Shown piece after piece: positions 16,925 to 28,799 of a stretch of DNA of 64,000 nucleotides. The notes under the pieces are model-generated. The model was not told the origin of the DNA. It ran no database searches and saw nothing but the letters and a program-made list of their open reading frames with translations. Origin of the DNA: Pelagihabitans pacificus (GTDB lineage Bacteria; Bacteroidota; Bacteroidia; Flavobacteriales; Flavobacteriaceae); contig NZ_VIKU02000005.1 of the NCBI RefSeq assembly GCF_009371985.2, forward strand, positions 62,001 to 126,000. The letters run 5' to 3'. Both the position numbers and the translations under genes were made by a program. Every line of letters begins with the position of its first letter. Positions within the stretch are counted from its first letter, which is position 1.

Positions 16925-16974
16925 CGGTAAACAGAGAGGGCCGTTTAACGATTATAACCCTCTGTTCAACCGGA
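16925..16974. repeat. Imperfect inverted repeat upstream of the fibre gene
   Basis: Left arm CCGGTAAACAGAGAGGG (16925-16941) pairs with right arm CCCTCTGTTCAACCGG (16959-16974), with a 17-base AT-rich loop and only one substitution and one bulge. It lies about 50 bases before the -7 box. It could be an operator for a dimeric regulator or a transcript hairpin; there is no T tract, so it is not a terminator. Confidence 0.7.
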
Positions 16975-17022
16975 ACCGTGTCCAATTTAACTAATAAAAC
17001 TAGGTAACTGGTAAGATAATTA

Positions 17023-17030
17023 TATTTTTG
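17023..17030 (+). promoter_or_regulatory. -7 box (TATTTTTG) for fibre cassette 1
   Basis: Exact TAnnTTTG match 40 bases before ATG 17071, downstream of the inverted repeat at 16925-16974. Confidence 0.5.
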
Positions 17031-17070
17031 TTAGCCCCGCCGTATCGAAAATAATCTAATAGCGTTGTTT

Positions 17071-20000
17071 ATGAGAGCACAGGGATTGTCTGTTTTAATT
17101 GGTTTGGTTTTTTGTATTATGAGCCATGGTCAAGTGAAGATCGGTGACAACCCCCAGACCATCGACCCCGCTTCCCTATTGGAACTTGAAAGCAATACAA
17201 TGGCACTGGTCATCACCCGGGTCACTACGCCACAGATGGAAGCTATTCTTCCCTCACCGGGTGCCATGGTGTACAATACGGATACCCAATGTGTATACTA
17301 CTACGATGGCACGCAATGGGTGAATCTATGTGAAGGTGCCAGTATCAACGTGACCACCGACCCGATTGTCAATTCCGTTAGTACCATTGTGTTGACCCAG
17401 ACAGACGATGGCAACAACATTGAGGTAGCACCGAACAGCATTCGCTCGGAGCAGATAGTGGATGGGGGCATCTTCGGGGTCGACATTAATGACAATTCCA
17501 TCGGAGCTAACAAGTTGGCCAGGAACTCCGTAGGTAAAGTTGCGATGAGCGAAAACGCCGTCGGCCCCTTTGCCATTGATCGCGATAGCCTCCCCTTGAG
17601 TTTCTTTATCAACGATGTGCCATTTATTACCGCCGCCGATATTCCCGGTGCAGTGAGCGAGGACCCCGATAATGCCATTTTACCCGACAACGATGGCCGG
17701 GCTTTCTATGACGACCAGCCTTTGATAGATGCCATTGCCACCAATACGACGGCGATTGCCAACGATTTGGATGGGAATCCTGAAAACGAGCTCCAGAATC
17801 TATCACTGACAGATAATGTATTGACGCTGTCCAATCCCGTAGGACCCCCGGATGAAATCGACCTGGAAAGTTTTACCATCGGGGATGCTGATGCCACAGA
17901 CGACATCATCACACAGTTTGAAGTGGTGGGGGCAAATTTGATATTGACCGAAGGCGGAATACAGCGTCAAGTACTTTTATCAGATTTAGGAGCAGGCAGT
18001 GGGACTACGGAGGTGGTAGACGGTACTACCCTCACCGGCGATGGAACAGCGGCCGATCCCTTTACAATAGAACCTTCCCCTATCGCGGGTCAAATTTTGA
18101 CTACCAATGCGGCTGGTGACGTAGTTTGGGACGACCTGCCACCTGGCAGCGGAGGTACCGTAACCACAGATGGCACTACCATTGTTGGGGATGGGGATAC
18201 TACACCATTATCCGTCGTTGATGGAGGTATAAGTCCGATTAAGATTGAACCCTCTCCCACGCCCAATCAATTCCTCGTTACCAATACCGTCGGAGATGTG
18301 GAATGGGTTAGCGTAGCCCCGGGAGGAGGTACAACGGAGTTGGCCGACCAAGTTACCATTGTGGGTGACGGGCAAGCCGGGAACGAGTTTCAGGTAGCCG
18401 ACGGAGCCATAGGCCCGATCAAAATCGAACCTTCCGCGACCCCTGACCAATTCCTGACCACCAATGCTGCCGGAGACGTTGAATGGGTGACCGTGACCCC
18501 GGGAGGAAACCCCGCTGCGGCTGACGTTACTTTCGCACCAACAGGAGGAACTACCAGTGATAATGTACAGGCTGCCATCGAAGAGCTCCAGATCGAAATT
18601 GACGGCATATCCTCGGGAGGTGCGGCCAATCCGAATGATGAGTTGATAACGAGTTTCAACCTTACCGGTACCGAACTGAACATCGCCGAAGGTGCGAATA
18701 TCGTACCACCAGTTGACCTGGATCTGGCCTTCGCCACGGATGCGGAACTCACAGCAGCGATTACCGCTTCCAATCAAGTAATCGTTAGCACCGATGCCCC
18801 GAACTCTATTACTGCCGGGGTTGATGGTGGGGCGCTTTACAACGACCCGGACGACGATGCGACCAATGAAATTCAGACCGATGCCGAGGTGAATCTTGCA
18901 ATACCCGTTGATATCGACGGCGACCTAGCCCCTGAAACAACCGTGCAAGAGGCAATCAACGCTCTTATAGCAACTAGCAGCGATGACCAGACTGATGCGG
19001 AAGTGAATCTTGCGACACCCGTTGATATCGACGGCGACCTTGCCGACGAGACCACGGTGCAGGAGGCCATCAATGCGCTTGTTGGAATAGCATCAATTAA
19101 TGTAAGCACAGATACACCCAACTCGATTACTACTGGAACTGATGGGGGGGCACTTTACGATGATCCCGATGATGATGCTACCAATGAAATCCAGACCATC
19201 GCTTCCGCCGACGGTTCGGTGACCGTCACGGCGTCCGGGAACGACTACGACCTGTCCGTCCCAGGCGGCAGTACCGACGACCAGAACATCGAGGGCTCCA
19301 TCCTGACGGGAGAGACCCTGACCATTGGAATTGAGGGCGGTAACAACCAGGACGTCGACCTGGGCGACTTCGCAACTGAGACGGAACTGGCAGCCGCCAT
19401 CACGGCCTCGGAAGGCCTGGACGACGATACCGACGATACAAACGAAATCCAGACCATAACTTCCACCGACGGTTCGGTGACCGTCACGGCGTCCGGGAAC
19501 GACTACGACCTGTCCGTCCCAGGCGGCAGTACCGACGACCAGAACATCGAGGGCTCCATCCTGACGGGAGAGACCCTGACCATTGGAATTGAGGGCGGTA
19601 ACAACCAGGACGTCGACCTGGGCGACTTCGCAACTGAGACGGAACTGGCGGCCGCCATCACGGCCTCCGAGGGACTGGACGATGATACCGACGATACAAA
19701 CGAAATCCAGACCATAACTTCCACCGACGGTTCGGTGACCGTCACGGCGTCCGGGAACGACTACGACCTCTCCGTCCCAGGCGGCAGTACCGACGACCAG
19801 AACATCGAGGGCTCCATCCTGACGGGAGAGACCCTGACCATCGGAATTGAGGGTGGGAACAGCCAGGACGTGGACCTTGGCGATTTCGCTACGGAGACGG
19901 AACTGGCGGCCGCCATCGCGGCCTCCGAGGGACTGGACGATGATACCGACGATACAAACGAAATCCAGACCATAACTTCCACCGACGGTTCGGTGACCGT

Positions 20001-21051
20001 CACGGCGTCCGGGAACGACTACGACCTCTCCGTCCCAGGCGGCAGTACCGACGACCAGAACATCGAGGGCTCCATCCTGACGGGAGAGACCCTGACCATC
20101 GGAATTGAGGGTGGGAACAACCAGGACGTGGACCTTGGCGATTTCGCTACGGAGACGGAACTGGCGGCCGCCATCGCGGCCTCCGAGGGACTGGACGATG
20201 ATACCGATGACACTAATGAAATTCAAACGATTACGTCAACCGACGGTTCGGTGACGGTAACAGCTACCGGGAACGACTTTGATTTGTCTGTTTCAAGTTC
20301 CATAACCGGAACTACCGGGTCCTTATTTTTTGCCGACGGTTCTGGTGTACCGACGGACAACAATACAGAACTGTTCTGGAATGCCTCCAACAACAGACTT
20401 GGAATAGGCACTAATAATCCACAGAGGAAATTGGACGTCTCCGGTGAGGTAAGATCCCAAGGTTATGCAAACTCGAACGGTACAGTAGATGAACCTTCCT
20501 ATGCCTTCACCAATGATTCGGATACAGGGATGTGGCGAGGCGGTAATACTGATTTTCTGAGATTTTCCACTGGAAGCGTTGAGGCCCTAACAATTAATCC
20601 AAGTCAAAACGTAGGAATCGGTATTAACACACCTTCCGAAAGATTAGACGTGTTGGGCAATATAAGAGCTTCCGGTGATTTCATTTCGGGAGCCATAACC
20701 TTAGATGTACCCGATTACGTATTTGAAAAATATTTTGATGGCTACTCCGATATTGACAACTCATATCAGTTTAAAACATTGGAGGAAATCGAGGCATTTG
20801 TAAGAACAAATAAACACCTTCCCGGTATACGGTCGGCGGCAGAGGCTAAGAAGACTGGTATTTGGAATCTGAGCGAGTCCAATCTTAAAAACCTCGAAAA
20901 AATTGAAGAACTCTTTTTACACACCATCGAGCAGCAAAAACAAATCGAAGGCCTCCAATCGCAGAACGTAGAACTGAAAAACGAAGTCAATATGCTACAA
21001 AAGCGCCTCGCGAGCATAGAGGCATTATTGAGTTCAAAAGAAAATGAATAA
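17071..21051 (+). CDS. Long repetitive exported fibre/adhesin-like protein (cassette 1)
   Basis: A 1326-residue protein starting at ATG 17071 with a signal peptide (about 1-21, ending MSHGQ). Residues 22-90 form a module shared with the collagen-like gene at 22737 (KIGDNPQTIDPASLLELES, then AMVYNTDTQCVYYYDGTQW). Next come low-complexity beta repeats, including three IEPS-x-TTNAAGDVEW-type units, two 38-residue units, and four 86-residue units (about 711-1054) rich in Asp, Gly and Thr. Residues 1055-1230 hold tail-fibre-like motifs (LGIGTNNPQRKLDVSGEVR, VGIGINTPSERLDVLGNIR). The C-terminus is the KHLPGI-type segment common on Bacteroidota fibre proteins plus a coiled coil (about 1265-1326). 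No T9SS C-terminal domain is present; one is in the next gene, 9 bases away. A surface fibre or adhesin role is inferred. Confidence 0.85.
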   Translation: MRAQGLSVLIGLVFCIMSHGQVKIGDNPQTIDPASLLELESNTMALVITRVTTPQMEAILPSPGAMVYNTDTQCVYYYDGTQWVNLCEGASINVTTDPIVNSVSTIVLTQTDDGNNIEVAPNSIRSEQIVDGGIFGVDINDNSIGANKLARNSVGKVAMSENAVGPFAIDRDSLPLSFFINDVPFITAADIPGAVSEDPDNAILPDNDGRAFYDDQPLIDAIATNTTAIANDLDGNPENELQNLSLTDNVLTLSNPVGPPDEIDLESFTIGDADATDDIITQFEVVGANLILTEGGIQRQVLLSDLGAGSGTTEVVDGTTLTGDGTAADPFTIEPSPIAGQILTTNAAGDVVWDDLPPGSGGTVTTDGTTIVGDGDTTPLSVVDGGISPIKIEPSPTPNQFLVTNTVGDVEWVSVAPGGGTTELADQVTIVGDGQAGNEFQVADGAIGPIKIEPSATPDQFLTTNAAGDVEWVTVTPGGNPAAADVTFAPTGGTTSDNVQAAIEELQIEIDGISSGGAANPNDELITSFNLTGTELNIAEGANIVPPVDLDLAFATDAELTAAITASNQVIVSTDAPNSITAGVDGGALYNDPDDDATNEIQTDAEVNLAIPVDIDGDLAPETTVQEAINALIATSSDDQTDAEVNLATPVDIDGDLADETTVQEAINALVGIASINVSTDTPNSITTGTDGGALYDDPDDDATNEIQTIASADGSVTVTASGNDYDLSVPGGSTDDQNIEGSILTGETLTIGIEGGNNQDVDLGDFATETELAAAITASEGLDDDTDDTNEIQTITSTDGSVTVTASGNDYDLSVPGGSTDDQNIEGSILTGETLTIGIEGGNNQDVDLGDFATETELAAAITASEGLDDDTDDTNEIQTITSTDGSVTVTASGNDYDLSVPGGSTDDQNIEGSILTGETLTIGIEGGNSQDVDLGDFATETELAAAIAASEGLDDDTDDTNEIQTITSTDGSVTVTASGNDYDLSVPGGSTDDQNIEGSILTGETLTIGIEGGNNQDVDLGDFATETELAAAIAASEGLDDDTDDTNEIQTITSTDGSVTVTATGNDFDLSVSSSITGTTGSLFFADGSGVPTDNNTELFWNASNNRLGIGTNNPQRKLDVSGEVRSQGYANSNGTVDEPSYAFTNDSDTGMWRGGNTDFLRFSTGSVEALTINPSQNVGIGINTPSERLDVLGNIRASGDFISGAITLDVPDYVFEKYFDGYSDIDNSYQFKTLEEIEAFVRTNKHLPGIRSAAEAKKTGIWNLSESNLKNLEKIEELFLHTIEQQKQIEGLQSQNVELKNEVNMLQKRLASIEALLSSKENE
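18877..19104 (+). repeat. Two tandem 114-bp repeats inside the fibre gene
   Basis: Units 18877-18990 and 18991-19104 encode 38 residues each, with core TDAEVNLA-x-PVDIDGDLA-x-ETTVQEAINAL. They differ mostly at third codon positions, so they are older than the 258-bp array. Confidence 0.85.
19201..20232 (+). repeat. Four tandem 258-bp repeats inside the fibre gene
   Basis: Unit starts at 19201, 19459, 19717 and 19975, with a degenerate partial fifth unit from 20233. Each encodes 86 residues containing STDGSVTVTASGNDYDLSV, STDDQNIEGSILTGETL and LDDDTDDTNEIQ. Units are nearly identical at the DNA level. Units 1 and 2 share GACGTCGACCTGGGCGAC, units 3 and 4 share GACGTGGACCTTGGCGAT, and unit 2 ends like units 3 and 4, so the array has recombined. 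Confidence 0.95.
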
Positions 21052-21060
21052 ACGGAGATT

Positions 21061-22233
21061 ATGAAAATGGAAACTATCCACAGACGCTGTTTTTTTGGGC
21101 TGGTCGTACTGCTAGCAGGTACCTCCCACGCCCAAACGGCCCTTCAGAATGCTGGGAATCTCCGTATCCATGAAAACGGACAACTGGGGTTCCATACCGA
21201 CTTGATCAACAACGGAATCCTTGATGAGAACCAGGGACTGGTCGGTTTTTACGGCGATAATACCATCGATGTGTCCGGTGCGGTACCGGCCACCTTTAAC
21301 GATGTGGAATTTGCCACATCGATCGCAACCGTACTTCGAACCAGCCTCAATGTTTCCAACAACGCCAATTTCATCACTGGCAATGTCCTTACTCCAAGGG
21401 AAGAATCTACGGTGACCCTGAATTTTTTGGAAAACGCCTTCTATAACGGTGAGGGCGATATCAATAAGGTCGATGGATATGCCAGCATTACCCAACAACA
21501 GAATTTCACGTTTCCCGTGGGCGATTTTCAACAGTTGCGACCCCTGATTTTGGAATCACAAGGGGTCAATGCGTTCGCAAATTGTGCCTACTTTTCGGAA
21601 GACCCTAACAATCCGACCACCTTCGCCACCTCTTTTGACACCCAGAATAAACCAGCCAGCCTGGGCGAAATCAGCACCCGGGAATTTTGGCGGTTGGAAG
21701 GCAGCGTACCCTCGACCATCCAAATAAGTTGGAATGCCCAAAGCGATATGGCGGCCCTGACCGATGATGTAACGACCATTGTTCCCGTAGGATGGAGCAA
21801 ATCAGCGAATCAATGGGTAAGCCTCGGGAATTCCGGAGGGGTTGGAGACCTTACCGAAGGATTTACCACTTCTATTTCCTTTGTGCCCGACGACTATGAG
21901 ATCATTACTTTTGGTGGGGCCGGCGAACCTTTGGAGGCCCTGGATTTGGGAAATTATTTGGTTACCCCCAACGGAGATGGCCGTAACGATGTGCTGGAAA
22001 TCCCGGAATTGGAACAATCACCGAATAATACCGTACGAATTTTTGACCGCTTCGGGTTAAAGGTATTTGAAAAGGACAATTACACTGACGAATTCGATGG
22101 GTTTGCCACCACGGGAACCGTGGTCATCAACAAGGAGAAAGGACTCCCCTCGGGCGTCTATTTTTACGTTGCCACCCTGCATGACCTGGGTTTGGAGTTT
22201 CAGGGGTTTCTCTACCTCTCCGCCAGAAGGTAA
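21061..22233 (+). CDS. Exported protein with T9SS type B (gliding motility-type) C-terminal domain (cassette 1)
   Basis: A 390-residue protein with a signal peptide (about 1-24, ending SHAQ; ATG 21061 or 21067). The N-terminal part (25-290) is beta-rich, with landmarks LRIHENGQLGFHTDLINNG, QGLVGFYGDN, FTFPVGDFQQLRPL, REFWRLEG and DYEIITFGG. The last roughly 90 residues are the type B sorting domain (TIGR04131-like): LVTPNGDGRNDVLEIPELE, SPNNTVRIFDRFGLKVFEK, YTDEFDGFA and LPSGVYFYVATL...FQGFLYLS. Known members are exported and anchored by the type IX secretion system. It starts 9 bases after the fibre gene, so the two are one operon, and it is paralogous to the gene at 25342. Confidence 0.9.
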   Translation: MKMETIHRRCFFGLVVLLAGTSHAQTALQNAGNLRIHENGQLGFHTDLINNGILDENQGLVGFYGDNTIDVSGAVPATFNDVEFATSIATVLRTSLNVSNNANFITGNVLTPREESTVTLNFLENAFYNGEGDINKVDGYASITQQQNFTFPVGDFQQLRPLILESQGVNAFANCAYFSEDPNNPTTFATSFDTQNKPASLGEISTREFWRLEGSVPSTIQISWNAQSDMAALTDDVTTIVPVGWSKSANQWVSLGNSGGVGDLTEGFTTSISFVPDDYEIITFGGAGEPLEALDLGNYLVTPNGDGRNDVLEIPELEQSPNNTVRIFDRFGLKVFEKDNYTDEFDGFATTGTVVINKEKGLPSGVYFYVATLHDLGLEFQGFLYLSARR

Positions 22234-22360
22234 AACGATACCTGACAACAGAATCCTTTGTCCGGGAAGAAACGTTTTGGTTACGCAAGTGTACTACTTC
22301 GACCAACAGTCAAAAAAATAGGTAAAATACCTTTCTTATCGTTCAAAATATAACGTCTAC

Positions 22361-22368
22361 TATATTTG
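22361..22368 (+). promoter_or_regulatory. -7 box (TATATTTG) upstream of the relict gene and cassette 2
   Basis: Exact TAnnTTTG match in an AT-rich stretch. If active, it would give cassette 2 a leader of about 365 bases running through the relict; it may instead be the old promoter of the decayed gene. Confidence 0.35.
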
Positions 22369-22462
22369 TAATCTCTTCTTTTATATATTTTACATACTTT
22401 TCTTACGTTTTCACAACAAAAATTAAATTGCTGGCCGGTTTATTACTAGTTTTCCAAATTAG

Positions 22463-25322
<2,860 letters not shown>

Positions 25323-25341
25323 GCACTCAAAACATCAAATA

Positions 25342-26499
25342 ATGGATAAAAGAAAAAATCAGCTACTTACCCTTGCACTTTCCCTTAGTGCTGTTTTGTG
25401 CATGGCACAGGAAGCGGCCATCCACAATTATGGGGGTTTACAACTGCACAAAAAAGGCCAGATCGGTTTTCATGCCCCCTTTATCAATGACCATTCTTTT
25501 GACCAAAACAAAGGTTTGGTGGGTTTCTACCAAGACGAGGGTGGGTTATCTATTTCCGGGGGCTTCAGTCCAACTTTTTATGACTTTGAACTAGCCGTTG
25601 AAAGCCACCTGAACATAAATCTTCCCATTATTATCAGTAACTCCCTGAATTTCATATACGGTGATATCAAGGCCGATAGAAACAACCAGAATGTCTATGT
25701 CAAACTCATGGACGAGGCCATTTATGACGGGGAAATGAACCGCACTAAAATAGATGGTCATGTGGCCGTGGAGGGACAAAAAGAGTTCCGTTTCCCCGTA
25801 GGATACGATGAAATCATTAGGCCGCTGAAAGTTAGATTTATCGATGGCGCATTTTTGGCGAAATGCGAGTTTTTTCGTGAAAATCCCAATGCCCCTGAGA
25901 GCTTTTACGAAAGTTTCGATATCAGGAAAAGGGATAGTAGTCTGGGAAGTATTTATGATGAGGAATTCTGGAGGTTGAATACTTCGGGGATGGTACAAAT
26001 TTCACTTACCTGGAATGCGAAATGCAATCTCTCTTCACAGGTGAAAAATATAGAGCATGTAACAGTTTCGGGTTGGAATAAAAAAGACAAGCGATGGGTT
26101 AATTTGGGAAATACCTCCTGCGATGGGGATACGGCCGAAGGGTTGGTAACCTCGAACACCTTTAACGCCAACGACTATGAAATCTTTACCTTGGGATTCC
26201 TTTTTGATCTCAAGGCTAATTTACCGGGCAATTATGTGCTCACACCCAACGGAGACGGAATCAACGATTTCTTTGACCTAAAAATCATAGAACAATCGCC
26301 CAATAACGAGTTCAGGATCTTTAATCGATCGGGAATGTTGGTTTATGAAAAAACGAATTATAGAAATGAATTTAGTGGTATAGCCAACAGGGGCCTTGGC
26401 CATAAAAACAAAGCTTTGCCAAAGGGGGTTTACTTTTATATTCTTGACGTCAAAGACCTCAACCAGCAATATCAAGGATACTTTTATCTTGCTTTGTAG
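25342..26499 (+). CDS. Exported protein with T9SS type B C-terminal domain (cassette 2)
   Basis: The 385-residue product starts at ATG 25342, giving a signal peptide (MDKRKNQLLTLALSLSAVL, ending CMAQE); the upstream in-frame ATG at 25288 lies inside the collagen gene. It is paralogous end to end with the protein at 21061: LQLHKKGQIGFHAPFINDH, KGLVGFYQDE, FRFPVGYDEIIRPL, EEFWRLN, DYEIFTLGF, then the type B domain YVLTPNGDGINDFFDLKI, SPNNEFRIFNRSG and KGVYFYILDV...YQGYFYLAL. T9SS export and surface anchoring are expected from the domain. It follows the collagen-like gene by 19 bases, so the pair mirrors cassette 1. Confidence 0.9.
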   Translation: MDKRKNQLLTLALSLSAVLCMAQEAAIHNYGGLQLHKKGQIGFHAPFINDHSFDQNKGLVGFYQDEGGLSISGGFSPTFYDFELAVESHLNINLPIIISNSLNFIYGDIKADRNNQNVYVKLMDEAIYDGEMNRTKIDGHVAVEGQKEFRFPVGYDEIIRPLKVRFIDGAFLAKCEFFRENPNAPESFYESFDIRKRDSSLGSIYDEEFWRLNTSGMVQISLTWNAKCNLSSQVKNIEHVTVSGWNKKDKRWVNLGNTSCDGDTAEGLVTSNTFNANDYEIFTLGFLFDLKANLPGNYVLTPNGDGINDFFDLKIIEQSPNNEFRIFNRSGMLVYEKTNYRNEFSGIANRGLGHKNKALPKGVYFYILDVKDLNQQYQGYFYLAL

Positions 26500-26608
26500 A
26501 CGTCCCCATTCAACAAAATATGACGGTAGCCAACTGTAGGCCCGATAGAATGTACTTCCTTTCGCCACCGCAAGGGCGACATTGATGACTTTTTGATAAA
26601 ATACTTCT

Positions 26609-26616
26609 TATATTTG
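26609..26616 (+). promoter_or_regulatory. -7 box (TATATTTG) upstream of the M15 peptidase gene
   Basis: Exact TAnnTTTG match, 115 bases before the ATG. The rest of the gap 26500-26731 shows nothing else recognisable. Confidence 0.4.
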
Positions 26617-26731
26617 GGACAGGCCTCATCTTGGTAAACGTCGTATGGAAAAGGAGTCGAATGCCTTTGGCAACATTTTTGCGATATTCGGGTTATATAG
26701 ATAACTAAAATTTTTAAACTAAACTAACGAT

Positions 26732-27466
26732 ATGCAACGAAGATCGTTCTTGAAAAAAACCGGTATGGCAGGTCTGGGTCTGACTGCATTGCCCCATCTA
26801 TCGTTTACACAGGAAATCGAATACTCCATTCTTGAATTGATGGGAAAAAGCGATCTGGAATTGGTCGGGGAAGGCATCAACCTTAGGCCAGCGGCCCATG
26901 ATGCCTTTGTAGAAATGAAGAAAGCGGCCTATGGGGATGGTATCGACATTAAAATCGTTTCGAGCTATCGGAGTTTTGCCCGTCAGGCCAATATCTGGGA
27001 GCGAAAATACATCCGATACACCGATGACGACAATATGAAACCCATAGACGCCATCGACAAAATCATTGAATATTCTACCATCCCCGGTACGAGCAGGCAT
27101 CACTGGGGAACCGATATCGATATCGTCGATGGAAACAAAAAGGTGAACGGCGATGTGTTGGTGCCTGAAAAGTTCGGGCAGGGAGGTCCTTTTGAGGAGT
27201 TCAAAAAATGGATGGACGAGCATTCCAAAAAATTCGATTTTTATCTGGTCTATACCGATGATCCAAAAAGAAAAGGGTTCAAATACGAACCTTGGCACTA
27301 TAGCTATGCCCCTATTTCGATCCCGATGTTGACCCAGTTTCGCCGAAAGAACATTCTACAACTCCTGGAGAAAGAAGATTTTCTGGGAAGCGAACACTTT
27401 ACCAATGGGTTTTTGACCAACTACATTCAGGATAATATTTTGGACATCAACACAGAACTTTTGTAA
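26732..27466 (+). CDS. M15 family D-alanyl-D-alanine carboxypeptidase with Tat-type signal
   Basis: A 244-residue VanY-like (M15B) peptidoglycan peptidase. The N-terminus MQRRSFLKKTGMAGLGLTAL is a Tat-type signal (RRSFLKK), cleavage near FTQE. The zinc site is complete: SRHHWGTDID supplies His123 and Asp130 (SxHxxGxxxD), and EPWHY supplies catalytic Glu186 and ligand His189. IVSSYRSFARQ is the substrate-region signature. It probably trims pentapeptide stems in the periplasm. The tatA gene in this window would serve such a substrate. The M48 gene follows by 39 bases on the same strand. Confidence 0.92.
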   Translation: MQRRSFLKKTGMAGLGLTALPHLSFTQEIEYSILELMGKSDLELVGEGINLRPAAHDAFVEMKKAAYGDGIDIKIVSSYRSFARQANIWERKYIRYTDDDNMKPIDAIDKIIEYSTIPGTSRHHWGTDIDIVDGNKKVNGDVLVPEKFGQGGPFEEFKKWMDEHSKKFDFYLVYTDDPKRKGFKYEPWHYSYAPISIPMLTQFRRKNILQLLEKEDFLGSEHFTNGFLTNYIQDNILDINTELL

Positions 27467-27505
27467 GTCTTTCGTATATTGACCAGTACTTGAACACCGT
27501 AGGAC

Positions 27506-28270
27506 ATGAGAAGAAGTAGCTGGAAAATTCGCATTTTCATAGGTTTGGCCATTGTTGCATTCGCCTTCGTCAAAAAATGCAGCAGCAAAGAGGAAAATCC
27601 GTACACGGGAAGGGTTCAGACCATTAATATGACCCCGGAACAAGAAATTGCCATTGGCCTACAAAGTGCCCCGGAAATGGCCCAGCAACACGGTGGGCTC
27701 TATCCCGATGAAAGGTTACAGGCCTTTGTAGACGCGGTCGGCAATAAATTGGTACGTAACAGTATGGCTAGGGAAACGCCGTACCAATTTGATTTCCACC
27801 TCTTGGCCGATGACCGAACCATCAATGCCTTTGCCTTACCCGGTGGGCAGTGCTTCATCACCTATGCCCTTTTTTCACAACTGAACGAATCCCAACTAGC
27901 AGGTGTCCTAGGACATGAGATCGGGCACGTCATCGGAAGACACTCCGCGGAACGGATTGCGGAGAGTGATTTCTGGAGAACGGTCACCATGGGCGCCTCC
28001 GTCGGTGGGGACATGGGCGGACTAGTCGGCGGAATAGGGCAGAATACCTTGCTGAAAAATGGCCGCGGAGATGAACTTGAAAGTGACGAACTGGGCGTCT
28101 TGTTCATGATACAGGCTGGATATAATCCCGAGGAAATGATCAAGGTGATGCAAATCCTAAAAGCAGCGGCCGGACCCAATCGGGTTCCCGAATTTCAAAG
28201 TACCCATCCCGATCCCGAAAACCGAATCGAAAAAATCAAGGAAGCAATAGAACGGTATCGCACACAATAG
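27506..28270 (+). CDS. M48 family metalloprotease (membrane-anchored or lipoprotein)
   Basis: A 254-residue Ste24/OMA1-type peptidase of the periplasmic BepA/LoiP-like kind. The N-terminal hydrophobic segment (9-23) is followed by KKCSSKEE, a possible lipidation Cys at 25. The zinc motif is HEIGH at 137-141, with the third ligand Glu in DELESDELGVLFM. NAFALPGGQCFITYAL and STHPDPENRIEKI are family signatures. It likely degrades misfolded envelope proteins. It follows the M15 gene by 39 bases. Confidence 0.92.
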   Translation: MRRSSWKIRIFIGLAIVAFAFVKKCSSKEENPYTGRVQTINMTPEQEIAIGLQSAPEMAQQHGGLYPDERLQAFVDAVGNKLVRNSMARETPYQFDFHLLADDRTINAFALPGGQCFITYALFSQLNESQLAGVLGHEIGHVIGRHSAERIAESDFWRTVTMGASVGGDMGGLVGGIGQNTLLKNGRGDELESDELGVLFMIQAGYNPEEMIKVMQILKAAAGPNRVPEFQSTHPDPENRIEKIKEAIERYRTQ

Positions 28271-28435
28271 TTCTGCGAACACTATCCATGTAAGACAGGT
28301 GTGTTATCCGCTGCACATACATGCTTTGCACGATTGCAAGAAATCGGTCGTCATCTTATACGACGAAGCGCTTCCTATTTTCGATAAACGGTCGTTAGTG
28401 AACTGAAAATCAAACCATTTTTGGCTTTTTTTTGT

Positions 28436-28443
28436 TATATTTG
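28436..28443 (+). promoter_or_regulatory. -7 box (TATATTTG) upstream of the 55-codon gene
   Basis: Exact TAnnTTTG match 73 bases before the ATG at 28517, within the otherwise featureless gap 28271-28516. Confidence 0.45.
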
Positions 28444-28516
28444 ATTATCCCAAATGTTGTTATTGCCTCAGATTTAATCCTTATAGCTTTATTTTAATCA
28501 TTTAAATTAAACTATA

Positions 28517-28684
28517 ATGGGAACACTATTGCATTTTAGAAATTTGTACGAACAGGCTTTTGAGGATTGTAAGCCACAAGTGGCGGTCATTCTCCTGAAA
28601 ATTTATTCGGTTTTTGCAGCCTTTATGCTCTTCATGGCGGTGTATGCCTTGATGGATAGGGCTTTGAACGGATTCGAATTTTAA
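28517..28684 (+). CDS. Small single-pass membrane protein (55 residues)
   Basis: ATG 28517 to TAA 28682-28684 encodes a 55-residue protein. It has a polar N-terminal third (MGTLLHFRNLYEQAFEDCK), one hydrophobic helix (about residues 22-45; VAVILLKIYSVFAAFMLFMA) and a short tail ending NGFEF. It resembles the roughly 55-residue flavobacterial small membrane proteins annotated as DUF6747, an assignment I could not verify. A -7 box upstream and a hairpin terminator downstream frame it as its own transcription unit. Function unknown. Confidence 0.65.
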   Translation: MGTLLHFRNLYEQAFEDCKPQVAVILLKIYSVFAAFMLFMAVYALMDRALNGFEF

Positions 28685-28743
28685 CTCCTGAACGATTTGC
28701 TCTTTTACGTGAACACTATTTGAAGCAAATACATCAAAAAAAC

Positions 28744-28776
28744 AAACCCCGTAGGTGTTTCCTATGGGGTTTTTTG
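28744..28776 (+). terminator. Hairpin terminator after the small membrane protein gene
   Basis: The AACCCC-x-TAGG / CCTA-x-GGGGTT stem has one internal mismatch and a 5-base loop, followed by a T run. A runs on the left side let it also serve the ankyrin gene arriving from the other strand. Confidence 0.8.
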
Positions 28777-28799
28777 ATTGATGAATAAACTTTTAGCTA

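Larger units (their letters stand above)
16704..17070. other. Divergent intergenic region upstream of the fibre locus
   Basis: 367 bases without a gene. It holds a long imperfect inverted repeat (16925-16974) and a -7 box (17023-17030). The remainder (16704-16920) shows nothing recognisable. Confidence 0.7.

Noticed and set aside
19093-20226. A 377-codon open frame on the minus strand across the 258-bp repeats, and the shorter frames inside it
   Set aside because: They mirror the repeat period and arise from the restricted codon use of the plus-strand fibre gene; no signal peptide or independent start context.
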